Assembly (NCBI GenBank): GCA_954871525.1
Contig: OX940861.1
Coordinates: forward strand, 15,794,842 to 15,858,841
DNA: 64,000 nucleotides
Origin: Parietaria judaica
Taxonomy: Eukaryota; Streptophyta; Magnoliopsida; Rosales; Urticaceae
Direction of reading: 5' to 3'
This document shows positions 34,531-48,253 of the stretch, in pieces; position 1 is the stretch's first letter; the number at the start of each line of letters is the position of its first letter. The notes below the pieces were generated by a model, which saw nothing but the letters and a program-made list of their open reading frames with translations, was not told where the DNA came from and did not search any database. The position numbers and the translations under genes are program-made.

Positions 34531-34822
34531 TGTAAATTCGCAATTGTAATTACAATTATGTAGAATATGTTCCGTTGAATCTTAAACTTTTCGTAATTAT
34601 AATTACGATATCATAGTCCATAACTTACAATTAAAGTCGCAAATGTAATTACAATTACGAAGAATATGTTCAGTTGAATCTTAATCTTTTCGTAATTGTA
34701 ATTACGAAACGATAGTCGATAAGTACAATTAAACTTGCAATTGTAATTACAATTACGAAGAATATGTTTATTTGAATCTTAATATTTTCGCAATTGTAAT
34801 TACGAAACGATAGTTTTTACAT
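34531..34822. repeat. Three tandem ~99-bp units with internal palindromes
   Basis: Units start at GTAATTACAATTA at about 34546, 34645 and 34743. Each holds GAATATGTT, TTGAATCTTAA and then GTAATTGTAATTACGA or a variant, so each unit is itself partly self-complementary. Related GTAATTGTAA-type sequence occurs at 37380-37500 and 43140-43260. Confidence 0.75.
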
Positions 34823-35186
34823 TAAAGATATTAAGTATACAAAAAAAAATAACTTTTAGTAGTTACGTAATTTTAGTTACCAAACTTATTATAATAGTTA
34901 CAAAATGTGATTAAAGTTACAATAATGTAATTAAGAACTTCTAAATTTTATTTTTTAATTTAATTCATCGTCGCGTAACTAAATTTACAGTAACATAAAC
35001 TCGGTAATTAAACATACTCTTTAGTTATTACGTAACTCATGTTGAATTTAATTTTGTGTAGGTTTTACGATGTCGATCATATGTTCCTAGTTGTATTTAC
35101 GATCAATTGTTATATTAGATATTCTCTAGTTTGTATATACACATGAACTGCACATAATTATACTTAGATATTGTTTTCTCACTGCC

Positions 35187-35410
35187 CATGATATTCAGAG
35201 CATTCTTTGGCGCGCCAGTCAACTACCTCTGCGCTTACACGTCTGACTTTGGTGACACTCGCGCGCTTGAGCATCTTCGCCAGATTTTCCGCATGCTCAC
35301 GTCGCTCAAGGTTGTCTCCATCCTCAGGCCACCGGCGAGGGATCCGACGACGCTCTCGTTCTTGTTGTTCGAGACGCAGATTAAGCCCAGGCCTGTAATT
35401 TCTAGACACG
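35187..35410 (+). other. GC-rich gene-like fragment, product unknown
   Basis: About 220 bp with GC content far above its flanks, open on the plus strand in one frame (ALEHLRQIFRMLTSLKVVSI and onward) and also on the minus strand. I do not recognise the protein. It lies inside the possible MULE, next to the young LTR element, and may be a captured exon. Confidence 0.35.
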
Positions 35411-35547
35411 TTATGCGATTTTGATTTGATTTGGTTTATTAGATTATAATTATGGGACAGATTCGTATTGGCTTTCATTTATGTTTTTTGCAGTTGGATT
35501 GTAACTTAAGCAAGTTTTCATTCCTCATCCGAGATTGGGAATGAATG

Positions 35548-35903
35548 TGATGTAGATCGGATTACGAAGAACACAAGAACGCGTCTATGCGAGGATAAAA
35601 CTCGACTTTTTCTCAAGCATGGAGCTCGATATTTTTATTCATTCAAAAGCTGAAAAATAAGATTCATTTGCATAATATATATAGCAAACAAATAAACCCT
35701 ACTGCCTCTTAGAATCATCGACTAAATAAACCTAACTACCTCCTAAAATATCTCTAACAATAGTATATATTAATGGGAAAAACAATAAAGAAATAAAATA
35801 AAATAAAAACCCTAACAGACTAAAAACAATCGTGGATAGCTATGGGTATGGGTAATATTGGTGATCATGTGCTCATTCTTGGAACCCTATTTAGTCGGCA
35901 TCA
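35548..35903 (-). repeat. 3' LTR of the young non-autonomous element
   Basis: On the minus strand it starts TGATGCCGACTAAATAGG and ends CCGATCTACATCA. Confidence 0.95.
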
Positions 35904-36740
35904 TTCTCTCGGCGTTGAGAAAATTCGTCCTCGAATTTCTTGGGGCGGGTTGGTAGTAGACTCGAGTGGTTCATCGGAGTTGGACGTCACGATTTTTATG
36001 TTGGGAGGCTTGTCGGGTGGCTCCTTCACACACTTGTTTATTGGCTTCACGTGAACCTCGTCTCGTTGTTCATCTTCCTCGAGCATCTCTTTGGATTTTA
36101 ACCCAAAAATAATTTTGGATTCTTCCACTACTTTCTCAATGCAAGTCTGGAGTTTTGTCTCCGGGAAAAGGTCGCTCGGGCTCCACAAAACATCTATCTT
36201 CACCATTGCGGTCAAACACGACATATGAACAACACGAAATATAGTCGTGTCACTCTCAAAGTGCTTCTCGTCCTCGTCGGCCACCTCAAGCCCGACCTCA
36301 TCATACAGGGACTCATCTTGCTCGGTGCAGACGTTGTCGTCGTACACGGCCTCGTCATGCACAATTTCGGCGTACTCCGCCTCGTCGTAAACGGGCTCGT
36401 CGTAAACGGCTTCGTCATACTCATCATACACGGGTTCGTCATACTCCGCCTCGCCGTAAACTGATTCGTCGTACACGGCTTCTCCTTTTTCTTCCTCATC
36501 GTACGTCGATTCGTCGTACTCCGGGATAGCCACCTCGAACGCCGCTACCCTTCGCGCATCTTCCGGGACCGCCGCACGTCCAAAATTTAGCCCGAACAGG
36601 TTGGCTTGGTCGTCCTCGGTGTCGGACTCGTCTCGGCGTCGTTGCTCCGTTTGATTCTGCACCTGCACCAGTGCAGCCATCTGAGGGGTCAGCAATTCCA
36701 CCTGAGCGCGCAATCCGTCGACCTCTTCTCGTCTCACCAT
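35901..36740 (-). CDS. Acidic YDE-repeat protein of the non-autonomous LTR element
   Basis: A minus-strand frame of 279 codons fills nearly the whole internal region. The first ATG after the primer site is at 36740 (MVRREEVDGLRAQVE), and the stop TGA is formed by the first bases of the 3' LTR. The frame is also open upstream into the 5' LTR. Residues 1-50 look like the coiled-coil start of a Ty3/gypsy gag (LLTPQMAALVQVQNQ, then DESDTEDDQANLFG). Residues about 70-150 form an acidic tandem array of YDE-type units (YDEPVYDEYDEAVYDEPVYDE). The remainder is charged, with no known domain. No nucleic-acid-binding knuckle or enzyme motif is seen. I infer a relic of gag joined to the end of pol, with a repeat expansion. 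Whether it is translated is unknown. Confidence 0.6.
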   Translation of the reverse strand: MVRREEVDGLRAQVELLTPQMAALVQVQNQTEQRRRDESDTEDDQANLFGLNFGRAAVPEDARRVAAFEVAIPEYDESTYDEEEKGEAVYDESVYGEAEYDEPVYDEYDEAVYDEPVYDEAEYAEIVHDEAVYDDNVCTEQDESLYDEVGLEVADEDEKHFESDTTIFRVVHMSCLTAMVKIDVLWSPSDLFPETKLQTCIEKVVEESKIIFGLKSKEMLEEDEQRDEVHVKPINKCVKEPPDKPPNIKIVTSNSDEPLESTTNPPQEIRGRIFSTPRE

Positions 36741-36815
36741 ATCCTCTACGAAAGCTTCGTGAACGGCTCGCTTCTTCGGTGCCTCTGCACAGAAACGAGT
36801 GGCTCTGATACCAAC

Positions 36816-37171
36816 TGATGTAGATCGGATTACGAAGAACACAAGAACGCGTCTATGCGAGGATAAAACTCGACTTTTTCTCAAGCATGGAGCTCGATAT
36901 TTTTATTCATTCAAAAGCTGAAAAATAAGATTCATTTGCATAATATATATAGCAAACAAATAAACCCTACTGCCTCTTAAAATCATCGACTAAATAAACC
37001 TAACTACCTCCTAAAATATCTCTAACAATAGTATATATTAATGGGAAAAACAATAAAGAAATAAAATAAAATAAAAACCCTAACAGACTAAAAACAATCG
37101 TGGATAGCTATGGGTATGGGTAATATTGGTGATCATGTGCTCATTCTTGGAACCCTATTTAGTCGGCATCA
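36816..37171 (-). repeat. 5' LTR of the young non-autonomous element
   Basis: Matches the other LTR apart from one A/G difference near 36974. It lies next to the tRNA primer site. Confidence 0.95.
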
Positions 37172-37911
37172 GAATGCTTGTATTCTTTTGATTAATGTGA
37201 GTTGATTGTGATTAGATTTAACCTTATTAACCAAGTTTCTCAGGGTTGAGTATTGAACAAAATTTGGTCGGGTAAAAGTATTAGAGGAATATGTTCCAGT
37301 TGATGCTTTTGTATACATGTTTTTTACAATTTATTGTGAATTGCATGTAATCCCTATGACGAAACAGTACGACATTGTAACATTAATTATGAAACTATAA
37401 TTGTATAATAGAAGTTGCAAAACTATAATTGTATAATAGAATGTACGAAATTGTAACTACGAATCAAAAATTATAAAACTGTAATTACAAAATGTGATTG
37501 CCAAAATTTGTTGGCTCCTTCTATTCATTTAACGCCTTCAATTACCTTCGATCTCACTAGCTCCGGTGATAAATTCTCGTCTTCAATCTCCTTGACACAA
37601 TTACTCAAGGTTTGTTTTCATTATTTGATCAATACTTCATCTTGTTTTATCGATTCCATTCCAATGTTAATTAACGTGAATATGAAAGAATCAAAATTCT
37701 CCGTTCGGGTTTACAGAGTTGATCGAATTCAGACGTCATATTCGGTAGAGATACCGTCTTATACCAAGTTAAGTATAAGTTTCCATATAACATGAATTTG
37801 TTTTATCTACCGCGTTTTGTGATTTTCAATTACTTGTATATGTAGATAGGAAACTATAAAAATATGAAACAGTAAGGTTGAGAGACTTGAGAGCATCTTT
37901 TAACTAAAAAA

Positions 37912-40900
37912 TCTATATATATATAAAAAGAAAATATATCCACAATCAAGTGACAACTTAAAAGGCCAAAGATTTAAAAATCCAATTTTATAGAATTTAG
38001 AATTATTTTTATTAAAAAAAACTCACGTATTTATTTCATTTCCATCATTCATTTCATTCATTCATTGTTAATGGCTAATAAACATGCTTTAGGAACTGTA
38101 CATTAAAACCCAGCTTTAACATCAATTCTTAAACGTTTTTTTTAACGTTGAGAAGACAAATAGTTTTTTTTTTTTTTGTAACAAATAAGCAAGCGTAATG
38201 AGTCACCATATCAAGTGCCCATCGGTTCTCCTCCCTTTCTCCGAACAAGTGCCCATCGGCGAGCCACTATATCAACCGTAGGTAATAGTCGGGTTGCTTT
38301 TCTTAATTTTTATTCCTCGCGAATGTTTTACACGGTCGCAATCGGTTCTCAGTCCCGGCTCGCCTCCGTTTGCTATCCGCTGAAGATCGCCCAAGTGCCA
38401 AGTTACTCCACCTCTCAGTCTCTGGTAGGTCATTTTTTATAGATACTTTGGTTTCAATCTCTTAATATTGTGTCAGTTAAATGTTTGAGAAAAGTCCACA
38501 AGGAATTTTTTGTTTTATAATTCTTGATTGTAGACATTCAAGTTGGTTTAGAGAAAGCTAGCCAAAAAGGCCCATCCTCGGCTACGACGCCAACCAGTTA
38601 CAGTTGGCTCTTATTTGTTGACTGTAAGTGTAGTTCATTTGTAAAAATCTTCTCTTCATGATTGATTATGATTCTTTCCAACAACTTTTCTATGATGTTT
38701 CTCCCAAGACAGCAGATAATTTTTTAGCTCTATGTACGTTATTATTATACACTGGGGACTTTGTTTCAATGTTCGAGTAGCTTGATTTTCATTCTTCGTT
38801 AGTTGTTGTATACTCCCGTAACACGACAGTTTAACTATGTATCCAGGTGAGAAACGAATTGGTCCTCGAAGTGGGAAGCCGTTGCATTACAAATGGTCCT
38901 TTTTCCATCGCATTGCACAAGGCTCTTATTTTCAAATTCTATAGATGATTGTATATTCATCAGAGATTATATTTTAAGTTATTGTTGTGTGAATTTTTAT
39001 AGGTAGGATCGTACATTTATCGTGGATTCTATATTCGGTTACTATTGTGCAATTTTATAGGCTTAAAATACGAAATCTCTACTTGGCGTGAATTGTTGCC
39101 TGTGAATTGTTGATTATTTTTTGCAAAGTTAGAACCTTTGAATCTAATGTTAAGGCTTACATAGGTTTGAATTTTATGCTAATTTAGTAACCGATTAGGT
39201 GATTTTCAAGGGGTTTCTTCAATCAAGAATTAGATCGTCGTGTTTTCGGTGAGTTTGTCAGCTCCCATTGTTTGGGATCATTTTTTCCCGAGAGTTTTAT
39301 TGGTTTTTTGGGCATTGTCTTTCGTTTTGTTGATTTAAATTGAGTTTGGTTTCAATTTTTTCAAATAAGTTATATTAGATTGTTGTACATTGTCTATCCT
39401 TTTGTTGAGTTCCAGTGGGAATTCTTCAATCAAGAACAAGTTCGTCGTGTTTTCGGTGAGTTTTTTAATTCTAGAGTTTGGTTTCAATTTTTTCGGTGAG
39501 TTTGATTTGCTTTTGGGCATTAATTTTGCTTTTGTTGATTTTTTCAGGGGGCTATCTACAATCATGAACAAGTTCATAGTGCTACCGGTGAGTTTTTTTT
39601 TATATATATTTTGTATTCTAATATCGAAGAATTGGGAAATTCTGCTTTATAATTAGTTTTTGTTCAATTTTTTACATTTTAAATATCAAAAAATATATTT
39701 GAAGTTCTCGGTTTCAGGCACAAGCATTATAATCATTTTTTCTTTGCAATTATTTGCATTTTTTTGTTACAATCTTTCTACGTTTTCAAATATCCAAAAA
39801 TATGTATGTAGTTCTCAGCTTCTCACTTAAGCTTTGAAATCATTCTTTTTCTATGAGTTGATTTATGAAGATATTTATTATTTGGTGTTACATAATCCCT
39901 TTTTGTTAATCTTACATAAAACACATATATTATTTATATTTTAAAGCTCACAATTTTCAATTATATATTGTTTACAAACGCCCCTTAATTGCTAAAGTGA
40001 CTATACAAATTAAAGATATTTATTTATAAAAGGTGCGCCAAAAGTCCTCAACTTTCGCCCATTCCAATGGCGACGAAGGTATCGATGATTAAACAAATCC
40101 TCTTATGTTTCTATGTATTTCTATTGGTTCTTTCTGCTGAAGTAATACCCATTTTTATATGACTTACCATAGACTAGGTACCCTTTAGCGATTCGAATTG
40201 GCGATACTAAATTCTCCTCTGAAAAATACACCGGGAACGTACACATTGTTGTTACTAAGCTTACCAAATTTAAGCATAACTGTTATCTAAGTTAACATCT
40301 AAATTTTTTTTAAGCTTTGTCTTTTAGAACTACTTGAAAATCCCTATAACTTGATCTATTTATATTATATGCAACAAATTTTTTTTGTGGAAGGAGAATC
40401 TCGCGAGCTGACTAGAAGCGTAGTGAAGGTAGATTATATGCAAAACAATTTTCGTGGAAGGAGAATCACGCGAGCTGACTAGAATCGGAGTGAAGGCAGT
40501 TTTGTCATTTTTAATTCCAGGGAAGTGAAGTCGGTAAATCCGAAGAGGAGGACACGTCACGATGACTTGAGGTTCTTTGGTGTGACAATGGGACCAACAA
40601 AAATATATTTTATCTGTATTACACCTCCTTGCCTTTTGGTATAGCGCCTCTCAGTCCATTACTTCATTAGTTTTATATGTAAGGTCAATTGTCTTTATTT
40701 TTATTCTCTTGCATTTTGTTGCCTACATATAAAGATTTTGTGTGACATGAAATATTTTGTGAGAATGTTCTTATTAGTTACCTTTTATGTTCATTATCAT
40801 CTTGCTTTCTTAGGGTAGATTTTGTAAATCTGTATGGTGTCGGAAACGACTTTTAAAACATGAGACTGAAGTTCTAGCCTTAGTTATTTGACATGCATTA

Positions 40901-43122
40901 GGGTAGTCTCAACTTATTTCCTTCAATTAATTTATTTTTCTGATATAAGACCATGAAAAATGATACGAATTGAGTGTCTTATATGTTTAGATTACTATTT
41001 TTTCTCAAATTGATTTGCATGATACATTTATTGATTGAGAATTAAATTAACATTGTTAAGAAATATTATATGTTTTTTTGAATACCAGTTTTAACTAACT
41101 AAATCTATGTTTCATTTTACTATGTCTTCGTGAACTCAAAATTGACTAGATAAGTGCTATATCGCTTTGTAAGTACTAAACTAAAACTAAATTATTAGTT
41201 CTTAAAAATTATTCTTGAGTTAGTTAAAATTATATTCATCCATGCCGTCGGCTTTAACTACCACATAAATAACTTAAGTGAGTTTTATTGAATATACTTC
41301 TTTTGATCAATATGAATGGAGGATAATATTCATTAATAATATTTGGATGGGCTCTATAATTTTCACATTGTTATTTTGTGGATAATATTGTGTTTATGCA
41401 TTTATATTTAAAAACATTACAATATATATCTACTCATATTTCATATTCATTTGACGACAACATTACATGAATAAATCATCAAACTTTACTTTTCCTATTC
41501 TTTATAATCTATTTATAAAGTAAAATCTCTAAGAGATGACATGACATTTTAGAATGGAAGAATGATGAAAATCCAATTATTTCAGATTTGTATTTTTTTT
41601 TTACATAAAAAACAACATCGGCTCATTAATTTCATACCAATTATAATGGAAGAGTGGTGACATGCAGGTTATGAATGATCTGCAGTATAACGTAATTAAA
41701 AAAAAAGACCTTTGGTTATTCCCTCATTTATTTCTTCAATAGTTCAAGGTGGTTGTCTCTAAGTTTTATAACGTATTATTTATCAATGACCTTTCATGTA
41801 TGTATCTATGTATTACCGTGTTGCATTTTCTTAACATGTGTTGGATATTAGTGTTGAGTTTGTGAATTTTTGTGTTCCACCGGCCGGCTCTCCCCAGACC
41901 TCAGTTCGTCGGTCGGTAAAAAAATAGATAACTACAAATAAGAGATTTTTTTTGGAACGGTATAAGAGATTTGTTAGGCGTACTATATTTCTTCCCAATT
42001 TTAAGAGCCCTCAAAAACAATTCATTGTAAGCCCATGATGCCAATGCTGAGAAGACCAAGGCCGTTGATGCTAAGTCCATGACGGAGCAAATGTTCACAA
42101 AGGCGGAAACAAGATTGCCTTTCCAAACATTTTCTTTTCGTTAGTAACATGAGTGCTTTGAATGGCTTTTCACGACTCTATGTAGGATGTTATATTACTT
42201 ACTTTTTAATATGTATTATGACTCAATAACTTATGGGAAACAAGATGAAGGCGTACGGACACGATTCTTATCTCTGCCTCGCTGATTTTACCTCACGACT
42301 AAAAAATCACATTTTTCTATGATTCTCAACGGTATATACTATAAGTGTTTACTGCTCTTCTTGAGCTATTCAAGATATTTTTGCAATTTCAATACTACTT
42401 GCTCAATATTTGAACGTAAATGAGCATATATATTTCTACTCAATTACTTAGTTGATCTAGCATATGTTAATATTTTATAATTTACAATAAATACTTCAAA
42501 CTATATTTATATGTATAGAGAAATTATTACATGTTTAGAGGTTTCTGATGGGTAATTTGGATAAGTTTTATTATATGCAAATAGTTATTATTTCAAGTTT
42601 GATTGTTTTTTGCATGTTGTGTATGTATATTTTTCATTTTTGTTTTGGTCTGTTTTTATTCTCAGTAAGAAAAACCGAAGTAATTTCTTATAACATTTCA
42701 TTTGAGTGGTTATTGAACCATTTATAGGACAGTTTGATAATTTTATATTTCAATTGATAATTTTATATTTCAAAAGCAACACATGATAATTCCAATCTCA
42801 TCAATTGTAAGTTGAATGGCTAATTTATGATAATATATTAAGAAATAACATATTAATGATAATATCATGTATTATTGTTTTCTTACTTATAGATTATTTC
42901 TCAAATTAAGACGGATTCTTCTATTTTACATCCCTACTTATTTTAAAGACAAAGATTTCTCCTACCCGTCAATTTTTTTTTTCTTTCAAATTTAATATAT
43001 TTATATATGTATATGTGCAACTTTATAACATAAAAACGACTAAAAATACCAAAAAGTTTTATCTAAATGTACATATAGAAGATTTCTTTCGCCACCGCGC
43101 GAAGCGCGGTGCTGTCCACTAG
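37912..43122. mobile_element. Non-autonomous Helitron
   Basis: The 5' end is TCTATATATATATAAAAAG at 37912, preceded by A. The 3' end is CTAG at 43119-43122, followed by T, giving the expected A/T insertion site. A perfect 8-bp stem with a GAA loop (CACCGCGC-GAA-GCGCGGTG, 43093-43111) ends 11 bases before the 3' terminus, the classic Helitron terminator. No RepHel helicase frame is present in the 5.2 kb, so it needs an autonomous partner. The inside is AT-rich with a few GC-richer patches (38215-38440, 40040-40110, 41880-42110) that may be captured fragments. Earlier 5' ends at 33622 and 33731 are alternative partners, but 37912 is nearest and best preserved. Confidence 0.82.
40364..40498. repeat. 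Tandem 67-bp repeat inside the Helitron
   Basis: Units at 40364-40430 and 40433-40498 share GTGGAAGGAGAATC, GCGAGCTGACTAGAA and AGTGAAGG. Confidence 0.85.
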
Positions 43123-43303
43123 TAAAATAAAAAAGTGTAAAAATATTTCGAAACTGTAATTGTAAATACGAACCTATAACTACGAAACTATACATGTAAA
43201 TATGAAAATGTAACTGTAGATACTGTAATTGTAAATACGAAATTACAAAATTCAAAATTCACAATTCCGTAACTTTATTTACAGAATCCCTAAATTACAA
43301 AAT

Positions 43304-43498
43304 TCATATTTCTGCCACCGTGTTGCCCTGCTCGGCTCTATTCTCAGCGTCGCTCCCGAAGTCGTTCTCGTTCCCGACCGAGGCTGAGGTTGTTGTAGTG
43401 CATCGCCATGTTCTGGCGCGCCGGGACAACTGCTTCAATGCCTCCATGTTCTCCTGCAGCTGCAGCGCAAATTCGAGGTTCCAGAGGATGTCGTTGAT
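43304..43498 (-). pseudogene. Fragment of a CrRLK1L (FERONIA/THESEUS-type) receptor kinase
   Basis: On the minus strand, codons from about 43498 read NDILWNLEFALQLQE, matching the end of the kinase domain in CrRLK1L receptors (GDVLWNLEFALQLQE in the family). The frame continues through a Ser/Asn-rich tail (TTTTSASVGNENDFGSDAEN) for about 50 residues. None of the kinase core is present nearby. The piece lies between the Helitron 3' end and the possible MULE right end, so I infer capture by one of these. Upstream on the minus strand at about 43738 there is a CT-rich leader and an ATG with 17 codons, which could be a chimeric first exon. Confidence 0.65.
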
Positions 43499-44090
43499 AA
43501 TTAACAAAATTCGAACCACCATCAAGAATAAAACAAACAAAAAAAATCTTTAAAATATAAAAAAATAATCAGAGAGCTTCCCATACTTTGCAGGAGTGAC
43601 CACATGCCTCAACCTGAATTTCAAAAAATGAAATAAAAATTAAAGCTTAAAACAGAGAGAAATTGTACAAGTTGATACATGCAATCAAGGAATAAGAAAA
43701 GGAACTTTGGACGCCGACTTGGTGTTAAACTTTCCCATCGGAAGAGAAGAAGAAGAAGAGGAGGACTAGGGTTTGGTGATCTAAGGTTTTGAGAAAGAGG
43801 AAGCGAGTGAGATCGAGAGCGAGATAGATAGACGGAGAGAGACGAGGGAATAAATTGAAAATTTTATTTTGAATTAAATTAGAACAAGAAGCATGAGTTT
43901 GTTAAGGTGGGAATAAAAATTGGTCAATAAATAAAAAGAAAAAGAAAATACTAGGTATTAAATTTTTAAAACTAGTAAATAATTATAGGGTTAGTTTGGA
44001 AAAAAAAAATTAAAATTATGGGCAAATTTTAAAAGGTTTGTTACATTTTAGACATTTAATGAGATTTTCTTAAAAAAAGTTAAAAACAAC

Positions 44091-45230
44091 GATTTGAATA
44101 ATAAGAAAAATAGAAGAAAATAGTGAATGGATGCCCTACCTACGGGCTACGTACACGCTCATGCATTATGTTGCATTTAAAAAAAATGGTCGAGCAGTTG
44201 TTACAAGTAAGTGATATAAAAAAGATCCAAGCTGTGTTCATAATCATATTCATATATATGGGACGGGCAAAGCCGGCTTGCTCAGAATATAGAGGTGAAA
44301 ATCCAATAATCTAAAACACTCGAGCATTCTTTGATATTTGAGAACCATCCAACCAACCTCTTCAAACAACGATATAACTCTCCGTCTCTCTCTCTCTCTC
44401 TGAAGCATCGCCAACTCCGAACCACCACCGTACGTGTCCAAATTCCTTTTCTTTCCGCTAACCTATCTCGGTGGCACAATTTCCTTTCCGCCACGGTGAC
44501 GGGAAGTAAGTCATTCCCTTCTTTTAATCTCTTTTTTTTTTCTTCTCATGAGATGCTTATTTCCTGTTTGAAGAAATGCTTATGAGAAAGCTCGTGATAG
44601 AAATTTTACAGTTTTGTTTAAAAATTCTACAGCTTAGTGTTGTTTCTTATTTTTATAAATATAAGCATTTTTTTTACTACTAATCTTTAATAACCAAATA
44701 TGATTTTAGTTTCATTTTTATCTCAACACGTTTTTTTTTTTTTTTTTATAGTTTTGTTTCTTATAACTAATAGAACTCTTCAATTTCCTGCCAATATTAT
44801 TAATAACTAATAAATAAGTATGCTTTTAAACCTGTTTTGTTAAAACAATACATATATGTTTTCCTCCTTTTTCTATTAAATATTGTTTCTCCTATTATTT
44901 TGTAAATTTTTTACCATCAGATTTTTTGTAGAATTATACAGTTTCGTGTTTACATATCTGATTAGCATACTGATAACAATATTTACATACAGTTTCCTAT
45001 TATTTTGTAAATTTTTTACCATCAGATTAGTTTACTGATTCGCGCGGTGCCATTCAACTAGTTTGATTAAATATTGATAATTATTCAACTTGTTTAGTTT
45101 GATTCACCCTTAGTTTCATAGAAGTTGAAATATGATTATCAAGTTTAAAAGATATTTTTTATTTCCTAACTATTGAAAAACCCGTGTTCAGTTTTGTTCC
45201 CTCACTCAACAGAACCGAACGGACGAGAAA
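44091..45230 (+). promoter_or_regulatory. DSE1 promoter, 5' UTR and probable leader intron
   Basis: A CT repeat at 44384-44402, followed by a GC-richer stretch to about 44505, looks like the 5' UTR of the gene that starts at 45231. The sequence between is AT-rich, consistent with a leader intron. A 32-bp direct repeat (CCTATTATTTTGTAAATTTT and onward) occurs at 44891 and 44996. Confidence 0.45.
45028..45061. repeat. Degenerate Helitron-like 3' end
   Basis: GCGCGGTGCCATTCAACTAG followed by T closely parallels GCGCGGTGCTGTCCACTAG at the end of the Helitron at 43122. The left half of the hairpin is lost. The 5' partner is unknown. Confidence 0.4.

Positions 45231-48253
<3,023 letters not shown>

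Larger units (their letters stand above)
35548..37171 (-). mobile_element. Young non-autonomous LTR retrotransposon (TRIM/LARD type)
   Basis: Two 356-bp LTRs at 35548-35903 and 36816-37171 are almost identical; I see one substitution. The element is flanked by a perfect 5-bp duplication GAATG at 35543-35547 and 37172-37176. On the minus strand the right LTR is the 5' LTR and is followed after two bases by TGGTATCAGAGCC, the initiator-Met tRNA primer site, at 36813-36801. The internal region is only 912 bp and has no protease, reverse transcriptase or integrase, so movement would need enzymes supplied by another element. The sequence before the 3' LTR (TTCGAGGACGAATTTT) resembles the tail of plant chromoviruses. 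Confidence 0.95.
33855..44090. mobile_element. Possible Pack-MULE-like composite with diverged terminal inverted repeats
   Basis: At the left, about 33861-33910 reads AAATGCCCATTTAAACCC, then AAACCTTTTAAAA and TGCCCA. At the right, the reverse complement of about 44000-44070 reads AAATGTCTAAAATG, then AAACCTTTTAAAA and TGCCCA. These could be terminal inverted repeats of an old Mutator-like element. Inside are gene-like pieces, a young LTR element (35548-37171), a Helitron (37912-43122) and a receptor-kinase fragment near 43400. No target duplication has been found, and the pairing is tentative. Confidence 0.35.

Noticed and set aside
36225..36818. Plus-strand ORFs opposite the YDE-repeat frame
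   Set aside because: They are the antisense of the acidic repeats and encode hydrophobic Val/Leu repeats with no support.
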